NCBI RefSeq assembly: GCF_039543225.1
Contig: NZ_BAABJI010000004.1
Location: forward strand, 248,001-312,000
Direction of reading: 5' to 3'
DNA: 64,000 nt
From: Mucilaginibacter defluvii
GTDB taxonomy: Bacteria > Bacteroidota > Bacteroidia > Sphingobacteriales > Sphingobacteriaceae
Shown piece by piece: positions 29,285 to 37,137 of this stretch. Each line of letters starts with the position of its first letter. The stretch's first letter is position 1. The translations under genes and the position numbers were made by a program. Under the pieces are notes generated by a model. The model worked only from the letters and a program-made list of their open reading frames with translations, was not told the DNA's origin and ran no database searches.

Positions 29285-30087
29285 GCCCGGCTGCTTATCA
29301 GACCGGCGATGCCGATCTTGAAAAACCGGTTGTTTTACTCGTGGATGATAACGAGGAGATTTTGGAATTTGTTTCCGAGGATCTGAGTGATAAATACCGG
29401 GTGATAACAGCGCCTGATGGTATAGTAGCGCTTAACATTTTGCGCGAGCAAATAGTACATCTCGTTATCAGTGATGTAATGATGCCAGGGATGGATGGCT
29501 TTGCGCTTTGCGAAGCTATTAAAGCCGAATTTGAACTTGGGCACATACCTATTGTACTGCTGACGGCCAAAAACACGCTTCAATCAAAAATTGAGGGGCT
29601 TGAGCTGGGTGCTGATGCTTATATCGAGAAGCCATTTTCGCCTGAATATTTGCAGGTGCAGGTAGCCTGCCTGATACGTAACCGCAATAAGGTAAAGCAA
29701 TACTTTGCTAAATCGCCGCTGACACATATTAAAACAATTGCCCATAACCGCGCCGACGAGGTTTTTCTGGAAAAGCTGAACGAGCTTATCATCAAAAACC
29801 TGGATAATAAGGAGTTGGATGTGGAGCACCTGGCTGACATGATGAATATGAGCCGCCCTACCCTCTACCGTAAGATCAAATCAATATCTGATCTTACACC
29901 TAATGAACTGATCAATCTCGGCAGGTTAAAACGCGCCGCTGAGTTGCTAAGCGAAGGAAAATTTAAGATCTACGAAATATCAGACATGGTGGGTTACAGC
30001 TCACAAACGCAATTCGGGCGTAACTTTTTAAAGCAGTTCGGCATGTCTCCGTCTGATTATCTTTATAGTTTACACGGCGATAAATAA
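29269..30087 (+). CDS. Response regulator with REC and AraC-type DNA-binding domains
   Basis: A 272-residue response regulator that corresponds to the C-terminal part of hybrid two-component systems. The REC domain (about 22-140) has LLVDDNEE, phospho-acceptor Asp69 in ISDVMMPGMDG, LLTAKN and EKPF. A linker leads to an AraC-type double helix-turn-helix (about 165-268: LADMMNMSRPTLYRKIKSI and ISDMVGYSSQTQFGRNFLKQ). The ATG at 29269 lies inside the end of the kinase gene (16-base overlap, -1 frame relative to it). The partner kinase is therefore almost certainly the preceding gene. The target genes are not evident nearby. Confidence 0.93.
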   Translation: MEKVLSPAAYQTGDADLEKPVVLLVDDNEEILEFVSEDLSDKYRVITAPDGIVALNILREQIVHLVISDVMMPGMDGFALCEAIKAEFELGHIPIVLLTAKNTLQSKIEGLELGADAYIEKPFSPEYLQVQVACLIRNRNKVKQYFAKSPLTHIKTIAHNRADEVFLEKLNELIIKNLDNKELDVEHLADMMNMSRPTLYRKIKSISDLTPNELINLGRLKRAAELLSEGKFKIYEISDMVGYSSQTQFGRNFLKQFGMSPSDYLYSLHGDK

Positions 30088-30091
30088 CATT

Positions 30092-30121
30092 TGATACCGG
30101 CGGTGTTTACCGCCGGTATCA
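30092..30121. terminator. Bidirectional terminator between the response regulator and egtD
   Basis: GATACCGGCGGT (30093-30104) pairs perfectly with 30109-30120 around a GTTT loop, with T/A pairs and AT-rich flanks outside. It separates two convergent transcription units, five bases after one stop codon and nine before the other. Confidence 0.85.
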
Positions 30122-30129
30122 TTAAATTA

Positions 30130-31113
30130 TTATATAGCTACCAGCATCGCGTCAACAAACCAGTGCTTGCTGTCGAAAATATGATCGGCGGGGGCGAAGC
30201 CGGCCTTTTCGGCCATCTCGTCTACCTGGTCAATGGTATATTTTTGTGATATTTCCATCCAGATGTATTCATCCTTTTCAAAACGGATGCTTTTGCCATT
30301 GATTTTTACTACTTGCTCACTTAGGCTGATCAGGTAGCTTTTACATGCGCCGGTCTCCGGATCGTAGCTGCAAAAATGGTCAAATTGCGACAGGTCGAAA
30401 TCAGCGCCCAGCTCCCGGTTAATGCGGGTAAGCAGGTTTAAGTTGAACGCTTTGGTAATGCCGCCCTTATCATCATAAGCCGCGCGTATGATGTTAGGAT
30501 TTTTTTTCAGGTCTACACCCATCAACAGCATATCGCCTGTTGAAAGGTGTTGCCTTAAGCTGTTACAAAATTCCTGCGCATCCTCAACAGGCATGTTGCC
30601 TATGTTCGACCCCAGAAACATGACTACCTTACGGCGATCAGATATAGCCGAAGCCTTCGCCAGCATCTCAAAATATTCGCCCTCAAGGCCGGTGAGTTTA
30701 AGGCCGGGTACGCTTACGGGAAGGGTGACTTCCAATTCGCTGATGACATGCCCCGAAATATCGATAGGCATGTATTCAAATTGTGCGCCCTGCTCCACCA
30801 GCTTCCGTAACAGGTGAATAGATTTGGTGGCATCGCCTGCACCAAGCTCAATCAAATCAAACGGCTCTCCGCCTTTACGGATGGTGTGGGCCAACAAATC
30901 GGTTTGCTGGGTGAATATTTCCATCTCCAGGCCGGTGAGGTAGTACTCGGGGCAGTTCATAATTTCCTGGAAAAGCTTGTCGCCCTGTTCGTCATAAAAA
31001 TATTTTGATTGCAGATGTTTTGGCGTGGCGCTTAAGCCGTCCAATACATCGTGCAAAAACTGGCTGCAATGGCTTTCAGGTTGTTTTTCAGGTACGGCGG
31101 GTGTAAGTATCAT
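30130..31113 (-). CDS. egtD: L-histidine N(alpha)-methyltransferase, EgtD
   Basis: Methylates histidine three times with S-adenosylmethionine to give hercynine, the first step of ergothioneine synthesis. The 327-residue length is standard. Family features are visible: SKYFYDEQGDKLFQEI near 36-51, PEYYLTGLE at 55-63, the SAM-binding motif DLIELGAGDATKS (86-98), YMPIDIS, LGSNIGNM and LLMGVDLKKN. It is the last gene of a seven-gene minus-strand operon and lies 23 bases behind egtB. The SAM site and histidine-binding region appear intact, so an active enzyme is expected. Confidence 0.95.
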   Translation of the reverse strand: MILTPAVPEKQPESHCSQFLHDVLDGLSATPKHLQSKYFYDEQGDKLFQEIMNCPEYYLTGLEMEIFTQQTDLLAHTIRKGGEPFDLIELGAGDATKSIHLLRKLVEQGAQFEYMPIDISGHVISELEVTLPVSVPGLKLTGLEGEYFEMLAKASAISDRRKVVMFLGSNIGNMPVEDAQEFCNSLRQHLSTGDMLLMGVDLKKNPNIIRAAYDDKGGITKAFNLNLLTRINRELGADFDLSQFDHFCSYDPETGACKSYLISLSEQVVKINGKSIRFEKDEYIWMEISQKYTIDQVDEMAEKAGFAPADHIFDSKHWFVDAMLVAI

Positions 31114-31136
31114 GGTGGTTGATGATTTTTTAAGGA

Positions 31137-32288
31137 TTATAATGCGAGGCGTATGCCGGTAAATTGCCAGCGTAAACCGGTTTGAAAAAAGTTTCGGTAG
31201 GTGGCCCGGCTATGCCCCGGCGGTGTAACCTCCGATGCGCCGCGCAAAACCTTTTGGTTCACCATAAACTTGCCATTGTATTCGCCGATAGCGCCGGGCG
31301 CCTTTGAAAAACCCGGGTAAGGCAGGTATGAACTTTCGGTCCACTCCCAACGCTGGCCCCAGTTAAACTTAGCGGCAGCGGCTTCCCATTCAAATTCAGT
31401 AGGCAAGCGCATCCCCTTCCAGGCGGCATAGGCATAAGCCTCATAATAACTAATGTGCGTTACCGGCCCGTGCATATCTAACGGTTGCAAACCGTGGTAG
31501 GTGTAGTGATGCCAGTGCCCGTCTATCAGGTACCAATATAAGGGCGATTCCACCTTGTTGGTATTAACCCATGCCCAGCCTTCGGAGTGCCAGTGCCTGA
31601 AATCATGATAACCACCGCTGTTTATAAACTCCAGGTATTCGGCATTGGTAACCAGGTTAGGGCTGATCCGGTAAGCGTTCAGGTAAACTTTATGGCGGTT
31701 AAGCTCGTTGTCAAAACAAAAGCCCTCGCCCTCAAAGCCTATTTCGTAAATTCCTTCGGGCACTTGTATAAATTCCGCGCCGGCCGCTCTTTCGTAATGC
31801 GGCACCTTATATTCATGAGAATAGGCGGGGAACAAAGGATTATGACCAAGGATATATTTGATATCCGTATACAATAGCTCCTGGTGCTGTTCTTCGTGAT
31901 TAAAACCAAGGATCAACAACTCCTGAACATCGGCAGGTATATCACCACATAAAAAATGATACATCGCCTCATCAACATACTTGCGGTAGCTGTAAATATC
32001 AATCACGGTGGGGCGGCTCAAATTACCGCGATCTGTTCGGATAACGCGGCTGCCTACACTCTCATAATAGCTATTGAAAACGTAATTGTATTCGGTATTG
32101 AACTCTTTATAAGCAGATATGTAAGGCTTAAGTATAAAGGTCTCAAAAAACCAGGTGGTATGGCCCAGGTGCCACTTAGGAGGACTTACATCCTCAATGG
32201 GCTGAACAACGTAATCCTCAGTTTGCAGCGGACTGCAAATATATTCGGAGCGTTGCCGCACCTGCCGGTAACGTTCTGCTAAATTCAT
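31137..32288 (-). CDS. egtB: Ergothioneine biosynthesis sulfoxide synthase EgtB
   Basis: Non-haem iron enzyme that joins hercynine to a cysteine-type thiol with O2, giving a sulfoxide. The 383 residues comprise an N-terminal DinB-like helical domain and a C-terminal formylglycine-generating-enzyme (SUMF1) domain. Iron ligands fit the H-x3-H-x-E motif HEEQHQE (His131, His135) and the His40/His43 pair in PKWHLGHTTW. The FGE part shows MRLPTEFEWEAAAA, RGASEVTPPGHSRATYRNFF and RWQFTGIRLAL. It follows the permease gene by three bases. No egtA, egtC or egtE is in the operon, which hints that free cysteine rather than gamma-glutamylcysteine is used, as in some other EgtB types; this is inference. 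Confidence 0.93.
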   Translation of the reverse strand: MNLAERYRQVRQRSEYICSPLQTEDYVVQPIEDVSPPKWHLGHTTWFFETFILKPYISAYKEFNTEYNYVFNSYYESVGSRVIRTDRGNLSRPTVIDIYSYRKYVDEAMYHFLCGDIPADVQELLILGFNHEEQHQELLYTDIKYILGHNPLFPAYSHEYKVPHYERAAGAEFIQVPEGIYEIGFEGEGFCFDNELNRHKVYLNAYRISPNLVTNAEYLEFINSGGYHDFRHWHSEGWAWVNTNKVESPLYWYLIDGHWHHYTYHGLQPLDMHGPVTHISYYEAYAYAAWKGMRLPTEFEWEAAAAKFNWGQRWEWTESSYLPYPGFSKAPGAIGEYNGKFMVNQKVLRGASEVTPPGHSRATYRNFFQTGLRWQFTGIRLAL

Positions 32289-32291
32289 TTA

Positions 32292-33863
32292 TTAATTGGT
32301 ATCAAGGTGGTTCTTCAGATCAGATATCGTTTTAACGTTTAACTCCTGCGCTTGTTTTCGGCGCATCATTAATGCATAAGCATTGTTAAAACCTATGGGG
32401 GTAAGCCATTTAATACTGTATCGCTTGCTAAATTCTGCTTTTACAAAGTTATAAGTGCGCTCTTTATCGCTTATTAGTTTATTAACCGTTTGCGCCGGGG
32501 CCTGCAAAATCGCCAGCAAACCGGTACCGGTATATTCCGGGTAAAAATCTATCTGGTTGTTAGTAAGAGCATCAAAGCAGATCTTAGTACCACCGAGGCC
32601 GGTTTTGGTAGACACATCATAATCGGTATTACCACGTATCAGCATCGCATACATATTGGCCAAAATATATTGCTCGCCAAATATTTTTGAGCCGATGCGT
32701 ATAATACCTGCCTTACCGTTGCGCGAAGGTTTATATAAGTTTTTTGATACAAGAAAATCTTTGGCCACCCTTTCCGGACTTTGATGCAGATAATCGGTAC
32801 GGTAGTTCAGCTCCGTCATGACGGAATCGGTAATTGTGCCCGACAGCATATTGAGCGTGCGCTCCAGGTCCGGGAATTTTTTCAGGGCGATGTCGCTCAC
32901 AATCGGCGCGGCATAGTAAGGTGGGAAAATATGCCCGTCATCCTCCAGCACCACCAGATCGTATGCCTTCAATCGCCCATCGGTTGAATATCCGCTTATT
33001 ACATCCAACTCCTTTTCATAAGCTGCCTTGTACATCACCGCATCGCTGATCACGGTGGTATGGATTTTCAACCCGTATTTATTACGCAAGCCCAGGTTGC
33101 CGTCCTGCCTGCCCATAAATTCAGGGGTAAAACCAGCGGTAAGTTTGCCGCCGTAAGCCGATGGAATAAAATAAAAAGAAGCCAGCAGCAGCGTGAATAC
33201 AGGCAAGGCATAAGCACCTGCCCGCACCTTCCGGAAATTGAGTTTTTGCACTAAGGATAGCAGGAAATCAAACACAATGGCCAGTAGGGCTGCCGGTATA
33301 GCGCCAGCCAATATCATGTTGGTATTGTTAAGCGAAATACCGCCGAAGATGAACTCGCCCAAACCACCTGCCGCAATGTATGAGGCCAGCGTAGCCACGC
33401 CTACATTAATTACCGTTGCTGTGCGTATACCGGCTAAAATAACCGGCATGGCTAATGGTAACTCAACCTGCTTTAGTATTTGCCATTTGCTCATGCCCAT
33501 AGCAACGGCGGCTTCTTTCACCGAAGCATCAACCCCGGTTACGCCCGTGTACGTGTTGCGGATGATGGGCAGCAAGGCATACAACAGCAGGGCCACTATA
33601 GCGGGTTTAGGGCCGATGCCTAAAAGCGGAATCATGAAACCGAGCAAAGCAATACTGGGTATGGTTTGCAGCACCCCCGCAAAACCCAGCACACTGCCGG
33701 ATAATTGCTTTTTACGGGCAATCAATATCCCCAGCGGCAGCCCGATCATCACGGCTATCAGTAGCGAAATAAACGTAAGGCCGATGTGTTCAAGCGTTTG
33801 CGAGAGTAATTTATCTGATTGCTGGCGCATGAAATCCAGCAGCGATTGTTGCTGTTCATTCAT
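32292..33863 (-). CDS. egtU: ABC transporter permease fused to a circularly permuted OpuC/EgtU-type substrate-binding domain
   Basis: Inner membrane permease plus extracytoplasmic binding domain in one chain (523 aa). Residues 20-210 form the permease with several helices and the EAA loop EAAVAMGMSKWQIL (117-130); another hydrophobic segment at 218-236 leads outward. The rest is an OpuBC/EgtU-type binding domain, but its halves are swapped. LTAGFTPEFMGRQDG through YSTDGRLKAYDLVVLEDD, FPPYYAAP and the LNYR...VAKDFL end (about 241-376) comes first. RIGSKIFGEQYILANMY, DFYPEYTGTGLL and NNAYALMM...ISDL (about 389-516) comes last. In the usual family order ISDL leads directly into L-AGF-EF. Position in an egtBD operon points to ergothioneine, hercynine or another betaine as cargo. 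It overlaps the ATPase gene by eight bases. The egtU name is tentative. Confidence 0.85.
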   Translation of the reverse strand: MNEQQQSLLDFMRQQSDKLLSQTLEHIGLTFISLLIAVMIGLPLGILIARKKQLSGSVLGFAGVLQTIPSIALLGFMIPLLGIGPKPAIVALLLYALLPIIRNTYTGVTGVDASVKEAAVAMGMSKWQILKQVELPLAMPVILAGIRTATVINVGVATLASYIAAGGLGEFIFGGISLNNTNMILAGAIPAALLAIVFDFLLSLVQKLNFRKVRAGAYALPVFTLLLASFYFIPSAYGGKLTAGFTPEFMGRQDGNLGLRNKYGLKIHTTVISDAVMYKAAYEKELDVISGYSTDGRLKAYDLVVLEDDGHIFPPYYAAPIVSDIALKKFPDLERTLNMLSGTITDSVMTELNYRTDYLHQSPERVAKDFLVSKNLYKPSRNGKAGIIRIGSKIFGEQYILANMYAMLIRGNTDYDVSTKTGLGGTKICFDALTNNQIDFYPEYTGTGLLAILQAPAQTVNKLISDKERTYNFVKAEFSKRYSIKWLTPIGFNNAYALMMRRKQAQELNVKTISDLKNHLDTN

Positions 33864-34821
33864 GGTGCGGTTGCTTTTTGTATTGATAATAAGCGCTCAT
33901 TAAGGCCTCGAAACCAACGCTCTTTATCTCGCGCGTATGCTGGTTGATAATGTTAATATTGTCGTGCTCCGTAAATTTAAAACCTTCTAAGGCTGCCCAC
34001 ATATTTTCGTCGGCAGATAGCAGATCGGTATGTGTTTTACGACCGGTGTCCGTCAGCCCAGGCCACATATCCGCCAGTTTAATGGAACGCAGCTCGAGTT
34101 GCAGATGCTGCTCCTTCAAAAAATCTCTCACAAAATCATCCGCTGGATTAAACAATAACTCTTGCGGTGTGCCTTGCTGCACAATGCGTCCCTTATCCAT
34201 AATTACAATACGGTCGCCAAGGGCAAAAGCTTCCTGCACATCGTGGGTCACCATAATAATGGTTTTGCGTTTCAACTCGTCGAGTGCCTTAAACTCAGCT
34301 TGTATTTTTGTGCGGGTAACATTATCCAACGCGCCGAATGGCTCATCCATCAGCAAAACCGGGGCATCGGCAACCAAGGCACGTGCCAAACCCACCCGCT
34401 GCTGTTGCCCGCCGCTCAATTCGTTAGGGTAAACATCAAGGTATTGTGCCGATAAGTGCAGCTTTTCCAACAGCTCAGTAGTGCGCTTTTGGGTTTTGGC
34501 TTTATCCCATTTAAGCAGGTTGGGTACAATGGCTATATTCTCGGCAACGGTGTAATGCGGAAAAAGCCCGTTGTTTTGCAATACATAACCTATGCCGCGC
34601 CTCAATTCCTCCGGCTGCTGACCGGCAACATCACGGCCATTAATGCTAATGGTGCCGCTTGTTGGCTCAATAAGCCGGTTCAGCATTTTAAGCGTGGTGG
34701 TTTTTCCGCAGCCGCTGGTACCCAGCAAAACCATGGTTTCGCCTTCAGCAACTTCGAAAGATACCTCATCAACTGCCTTTACAGCGCCAAAATGCTTGCT
34801 CAGGTTATCCGCCTTTATCAT
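33856..34821 (-). CDS. egtV: ABC transporter ATP-binding subunit (EgtV/OpuCA-type)
   Basis: ATPase that powers the fused permease encoded next to it. The start MIKADNLSKHFGAVKAVDEV is preferred (321 aa); it follows the flavoprotein stop by five bases, whereas the longest frame would run back into that gene. Walker A is LLGTSGCGKTTT (about 36-47), the ABC signature is LSGGQQQRVGLARAL, Walker B is VLLMDEPFGALD, and the switch histidine is in MVTHDVQEA. These are typical of the glycine betaine/OpuCA and EgtV branch. After about residue 240 a C-terminal extension lacks recognisable paired CBS domains, so osmotic gating as in OpuA seems unlikely. It overlaps the permease gene by eight bases, indicating translational coupling. 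Confidence 0.9.
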   Translation of the reverse strand: MIKADNLSKHFGAVKAVDEVSFEVAEGETMVLLGTSGCGKTTTLKMLNRLIEPTSGTISINGRDVAGQQPEELRRGIGYVLQNNGLFPHYTVAENIAIVPNLLKWDKAKTQKRTTELLEKLHLSAQYLDVYPNELSGGQQQRVGLARALVADAPVLLMDEPFGALDNVTRTKIQAEFKALDELKRKTIIMVTHDVQEAFALGDRIVIMDKGRIVQQGTPQELLFNPADDFVRDFLKEQHLQLELRSIKLADMWPGLTDTGRKTHTDLLSADENMWAALEGFKFTEHDNINIINQHTREIKSVGFEALMSAYYQYKKQPHHE

Positions 34822-34826
34822 GCAGT

Positions 34827-36209
34827 TTATTTCTCTAACGACATGAAGAGGTTGTTCAGCGACTCGGAATAAGTAGGGTGTGCAAATACACAATAGCGTA
34901 TCCTATCATACGTAATGCCGCCCTCCATAGCCATCTGCAATACCGACATGATTTCGCCGCCTTGCTCCCCTAAAATAGCAGCACCCAGAATTTTCTTACT
35001 TTCCGGATCAACAATGGCTTTCATTATGCCCCGTGTATCGCCCACCTCAATGGCGCGGGCAACATGTTCCATAGGCAACGTGGCTACCTGGTAATTGATG
35101 CCCTGCTTTTTCGCTTCCATCTCGCTTAAGCCAATACGGCCAAGCTGCGGATCGGTAAACATGCAGTATGGCACCGGCCTGTCATCTGTAGTAAAGTTTT
35201 CGCCTTCAAAAAGATTGCGGTAAACAATGGTATAATCATTATAGGAGATATGCGTAAACGCCGGACCCGGTTTTACATCGCCCAAAGCATAGATGCCTTT
35301 TACATTCGTCTCCAGCTTGTTATTTACCTTAATAAAGCCTTTATCATCCAGCTCGACACCGGCTTTGTCAAGCCCAAGTCTTTCAGTTTGTGGTTTACGT
35401 CCTGTGGCAACTAATATATGGGTACAGCTGATATTTTCGATTTTGCCATTGCGTTCAACAGCAGCAGTTATTTCGTAACCGGTTTTATCAAAGCTTTTAG
35501 CCTGTGCATTGCAAAGAATATTTATGTTTTCCTTTTGCAGAATTTTAGTCAGTTCATGCGCTATATCTTCATCCTCGCCGGGCAATAACCTTTCTGATCG
35601 TTCCAGGATGGCAACCTTACTTCCAAACCGGCTAAACATCTGCCCAAACTCCAGTCCGATATAATTTCCGCCGATGATGAGCAGGTGTTGCGGTACCTCT
35701 TCCAGGTCAAGTATAGTGGTAGATGTCAGATAACCGGCCTCCTCCAGGCCTTCAATATCCGGTATTACCGGCGATGCGCCCGTGTTGATAAAGAACAGTT
35801 CGGCCGTAAGTTCTTCTTCGCCGCCATCATTCAGCTTTACGCTGATGGTTTTATCAGCAATAAAACAGGCTTCGCCAAATATCAGGTCTAATCCCTCGGT
35901 GCTTTCAACAGCGCTCTGGCCGCCTGTACGAGATTTCATCACGATTTTGTCCTTGCGTTCTTTTATCGCTTTCAAATCAACCGAATAGCTGTTTACCGTT
36001 ACTCCAATCTCTGCAGAGTGCACGGCATTGTATGCCGCCTTAGCCGATGCTACCATAGCCTTGGTGGGCGTACAGCCATCATTAACGCAGGTGCCGCCCA
36101 CAAAGCGTTTTTCAATAAGCGCTGTTTTTTTACCGGCCTTGGCCAGTTTTTTTGCCAAAGGCACACCGGCCTGCCCGGCGCCAATTACAATAGCATCGTA
36201 CTGCTTCAT
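34827..36209 (-). CDS. FAD-dependent pyridine nucleotide-disulfide oxidoreductase (mercuric reductase/dihydrolipoyl dehydrogenase-like)
   Basis: Class I flavoprotein disulfide reductase of 460 residues. The N-terminal FAD site is AIVIGAGQAGVPLAKKLA, the redox-active disulfide is CVNDGC (Cys41, Cys46), the NADPH/NADH site is LLIIGGNYIGLEFGQMF, the second FAD motif is IYALGDVKPGPAFTH, and the dimer-interface catalytic pair is in FAHPTYSESL. Database labels for this branch are often mercuric reductase, but the C-terminal Cys-Cys pair and an N-terminal metal-binding domain of MerA are missing and no mer genes are near. It sits inside the egt operon (four-base overlap with the DUF427 gene), so a role in reducing a low-molecular-weight disulfide such as oxidised ergothioneine is plausible. 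That role is inference. Confidence 0.85.
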   Translation of the reverse strand: MKQYDAIVIGAGQAGVPLAKKLAKAGKKTALIEKRFVGGTCVNDGCTPTKAMVASAKAAYNAVHSAEIGVTVNSYSVDLKAIKERKDKIVMKSRTGGQSAVESTEGLDLIFGEACFIADKTISVKLNDGGEEELTAELFFINTGASPVIPDIEGLEEAGYLTSTTILDLEEVPQHLLIIGGNYIGLEFGQMFSRFGSKVAILERSERLLPGEDEDIAHELTKILQKENINILCNAQAKSFDKTGYEITAAVERNGKIENISCTHILVATGRKPQTERLGLDKAGVELDDKGFIKVNNKLETNVKGIYALGDVKPGPAFTHISYNDYTIVYRNLFEGENFTTDDRPVPYCMFTDPQLGRIGLSEMEAKKQGINYQVATLPMEHVARAIEVGDTRGIMKAIVDPESKKILGAAILGEQGGEIMSVLQMAMEGGITYDRIRYCVFAHPTYSESLNNLFMSLEK

Positions 36210-36487
36210 TCGCTTACCTTAACTCCTTTCCAAAAAGCTACATAGCCTTTAATTTCGGTAGCGGCGTCCTTAGGCTCCGGGTAGTACCAGGCCGCATCCT
36301 TATTTTCTTTACCGCCAACATTAAGTGTATAGTATGATGCCAGTCCTTTCCAAGGGCAGGTTGTATGCGTTTCGCTGCTTTGCAGGTACTCCTGCTTTAC
36401 ACTCTCCGGCGGAAAATAATGGTTGTTCTCAATCACGATGGTGTCATCACTCTCGGCAATAACCGCGTTGTTCCAGGTAGCTTTCAT
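36206..36487 (-). CDS. DUF427 domain protein
   Basis: A 93-residue single-domain protein of the DUF427 family, recognised by KATWNNAVIAESDDTIVIE at the N-terminus, NHYFPPESV, the THTTCPWKGLASYY segment with a conserved Cys, AAWYYPEP and YVAFWKGV near the C-terminus. The fold is a small beta-rich barrel. The biochemical role of the family is not established. It overlaps the flavoprotein gene by four bases and follows the deaminase gene by 14, so it is co-transcribed with the ergothioneine genes. Confidence 0.9.
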   Translation of the reverse strand: MKATWNNAVIAESDDTIVIENNHYFPPESVKQEYLQSSETHTTCPWKGLASYYTLNVGGKENKDAAWYYPEPKDAATEIKGYVAFWKGVKVSE

Positions 36488-36501
36488 TGGTTATAAATTT
36501 A

Positions 36502-37014
36502 CTAAAGAGTTCCGTTTTTTACTTCACTTTTTTCAGCCTCGCTCAGCTCCACCCATTGCTCAAAACTGCGTATGGCATCACTCGCGCCGATGCGCTTAAA
36601 AAATATGCTCCGCTGCTCAAGCGGCTTGCCTAACTCGGCTGATATCTGTGTATCGCCAAAGCCCGCCCACTCGGCATCGGTTTTTGTATTGCCGTAATAA
36701 ACCACGTTAATGCGCGCCCAGTATATGGCGCTGGTACACATAGGGCAAGGCTCGCAGCTGGTATACATAATGCAGCCTTCCAGGTCGGGGGTTTTAAGTT
36801 TTTTGCAGGCTTCGCGGATGGCATTTACTTCGGCATGGGCGGTTGGATCGTTAGTGGCGGTTACTGAATTCGCGGTGCAGGCCACCACCTCACCGTTTTT
36901 TACAATAACAGCGCCAAAGGGGCCGCCTTTACCCGTGCGTATGTTATCATCGGCACATTTAACGGCCATGCGCATAAAGCTTAGGTGGCTATCGTCAATC
37001 TTTTTTTTGTTCAT
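36502..37014 (-). CDS. guaD: Nucleoside/guanine deaminase (CMP/dCMP deaminase superfamily)
   Basis: Cytosolic zinc deaminase of 170 residues, closest in appearance to guanine deaminase GuaD of Bacillus, converting guanine to xanthine. The zinc site is complete: His60 and Glu62 in TAHAEVNAI, Cys90 and Cys93 in TSCEPCPMC. Family segments GGPFGAVIVKNGEVV and YWARINVVYYGN are present, and the C-terminus with FKRIGASDAIRSFEQW is typical of the GuaD branch. It is the first gene of the seven-gene minus-strand operon that ends with egtB-egtD; why a purine deaminase is there is unclear. The exact substrate is not proven by sequence. Confidence 0.82.
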   Translation of the reverse strand: MNKKKIDDSHLSFMRMAVKCADDNIRTGKGGPFGAVIVKNGEVVACTANSVTATNDPTAHAEVNAIREACKKLKTPDLEGCIMYTSCEPCPMCTSAIYWARINVVYYGNTKTDAEWAGFGDTQISAELGKPLEQRSIFFKRIGASDAIRSFEQWVELSEAEKSEVKNGTL

Positions 37015-37137
37015 AAGCTGATGTAGGTATACAATACTTTGATGCTGTTTTTTGTTTTTTTATAACGTGCCGATAACCACACCATTTAAGAATTTTAAAA
37101 TGTTGCAAATAATGTTTTAATTTTATTTGGAAAGATA

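Noticed and set aside
33238..33903. A 221-codon plus-strand ORF
   Set aside because: It is antisense to the permease part of the fused transporter; its Pro/Thr/Ser-rich composition is the usual shadow of a membrane protein gene.
34827..36209. Mercury resistance gene merA
   Set aside because: The flavoprotein lacks the heavy-metal domain and the C-terminal Cys pair, and no merR, merT or merP is near; the egt operon context fits better.
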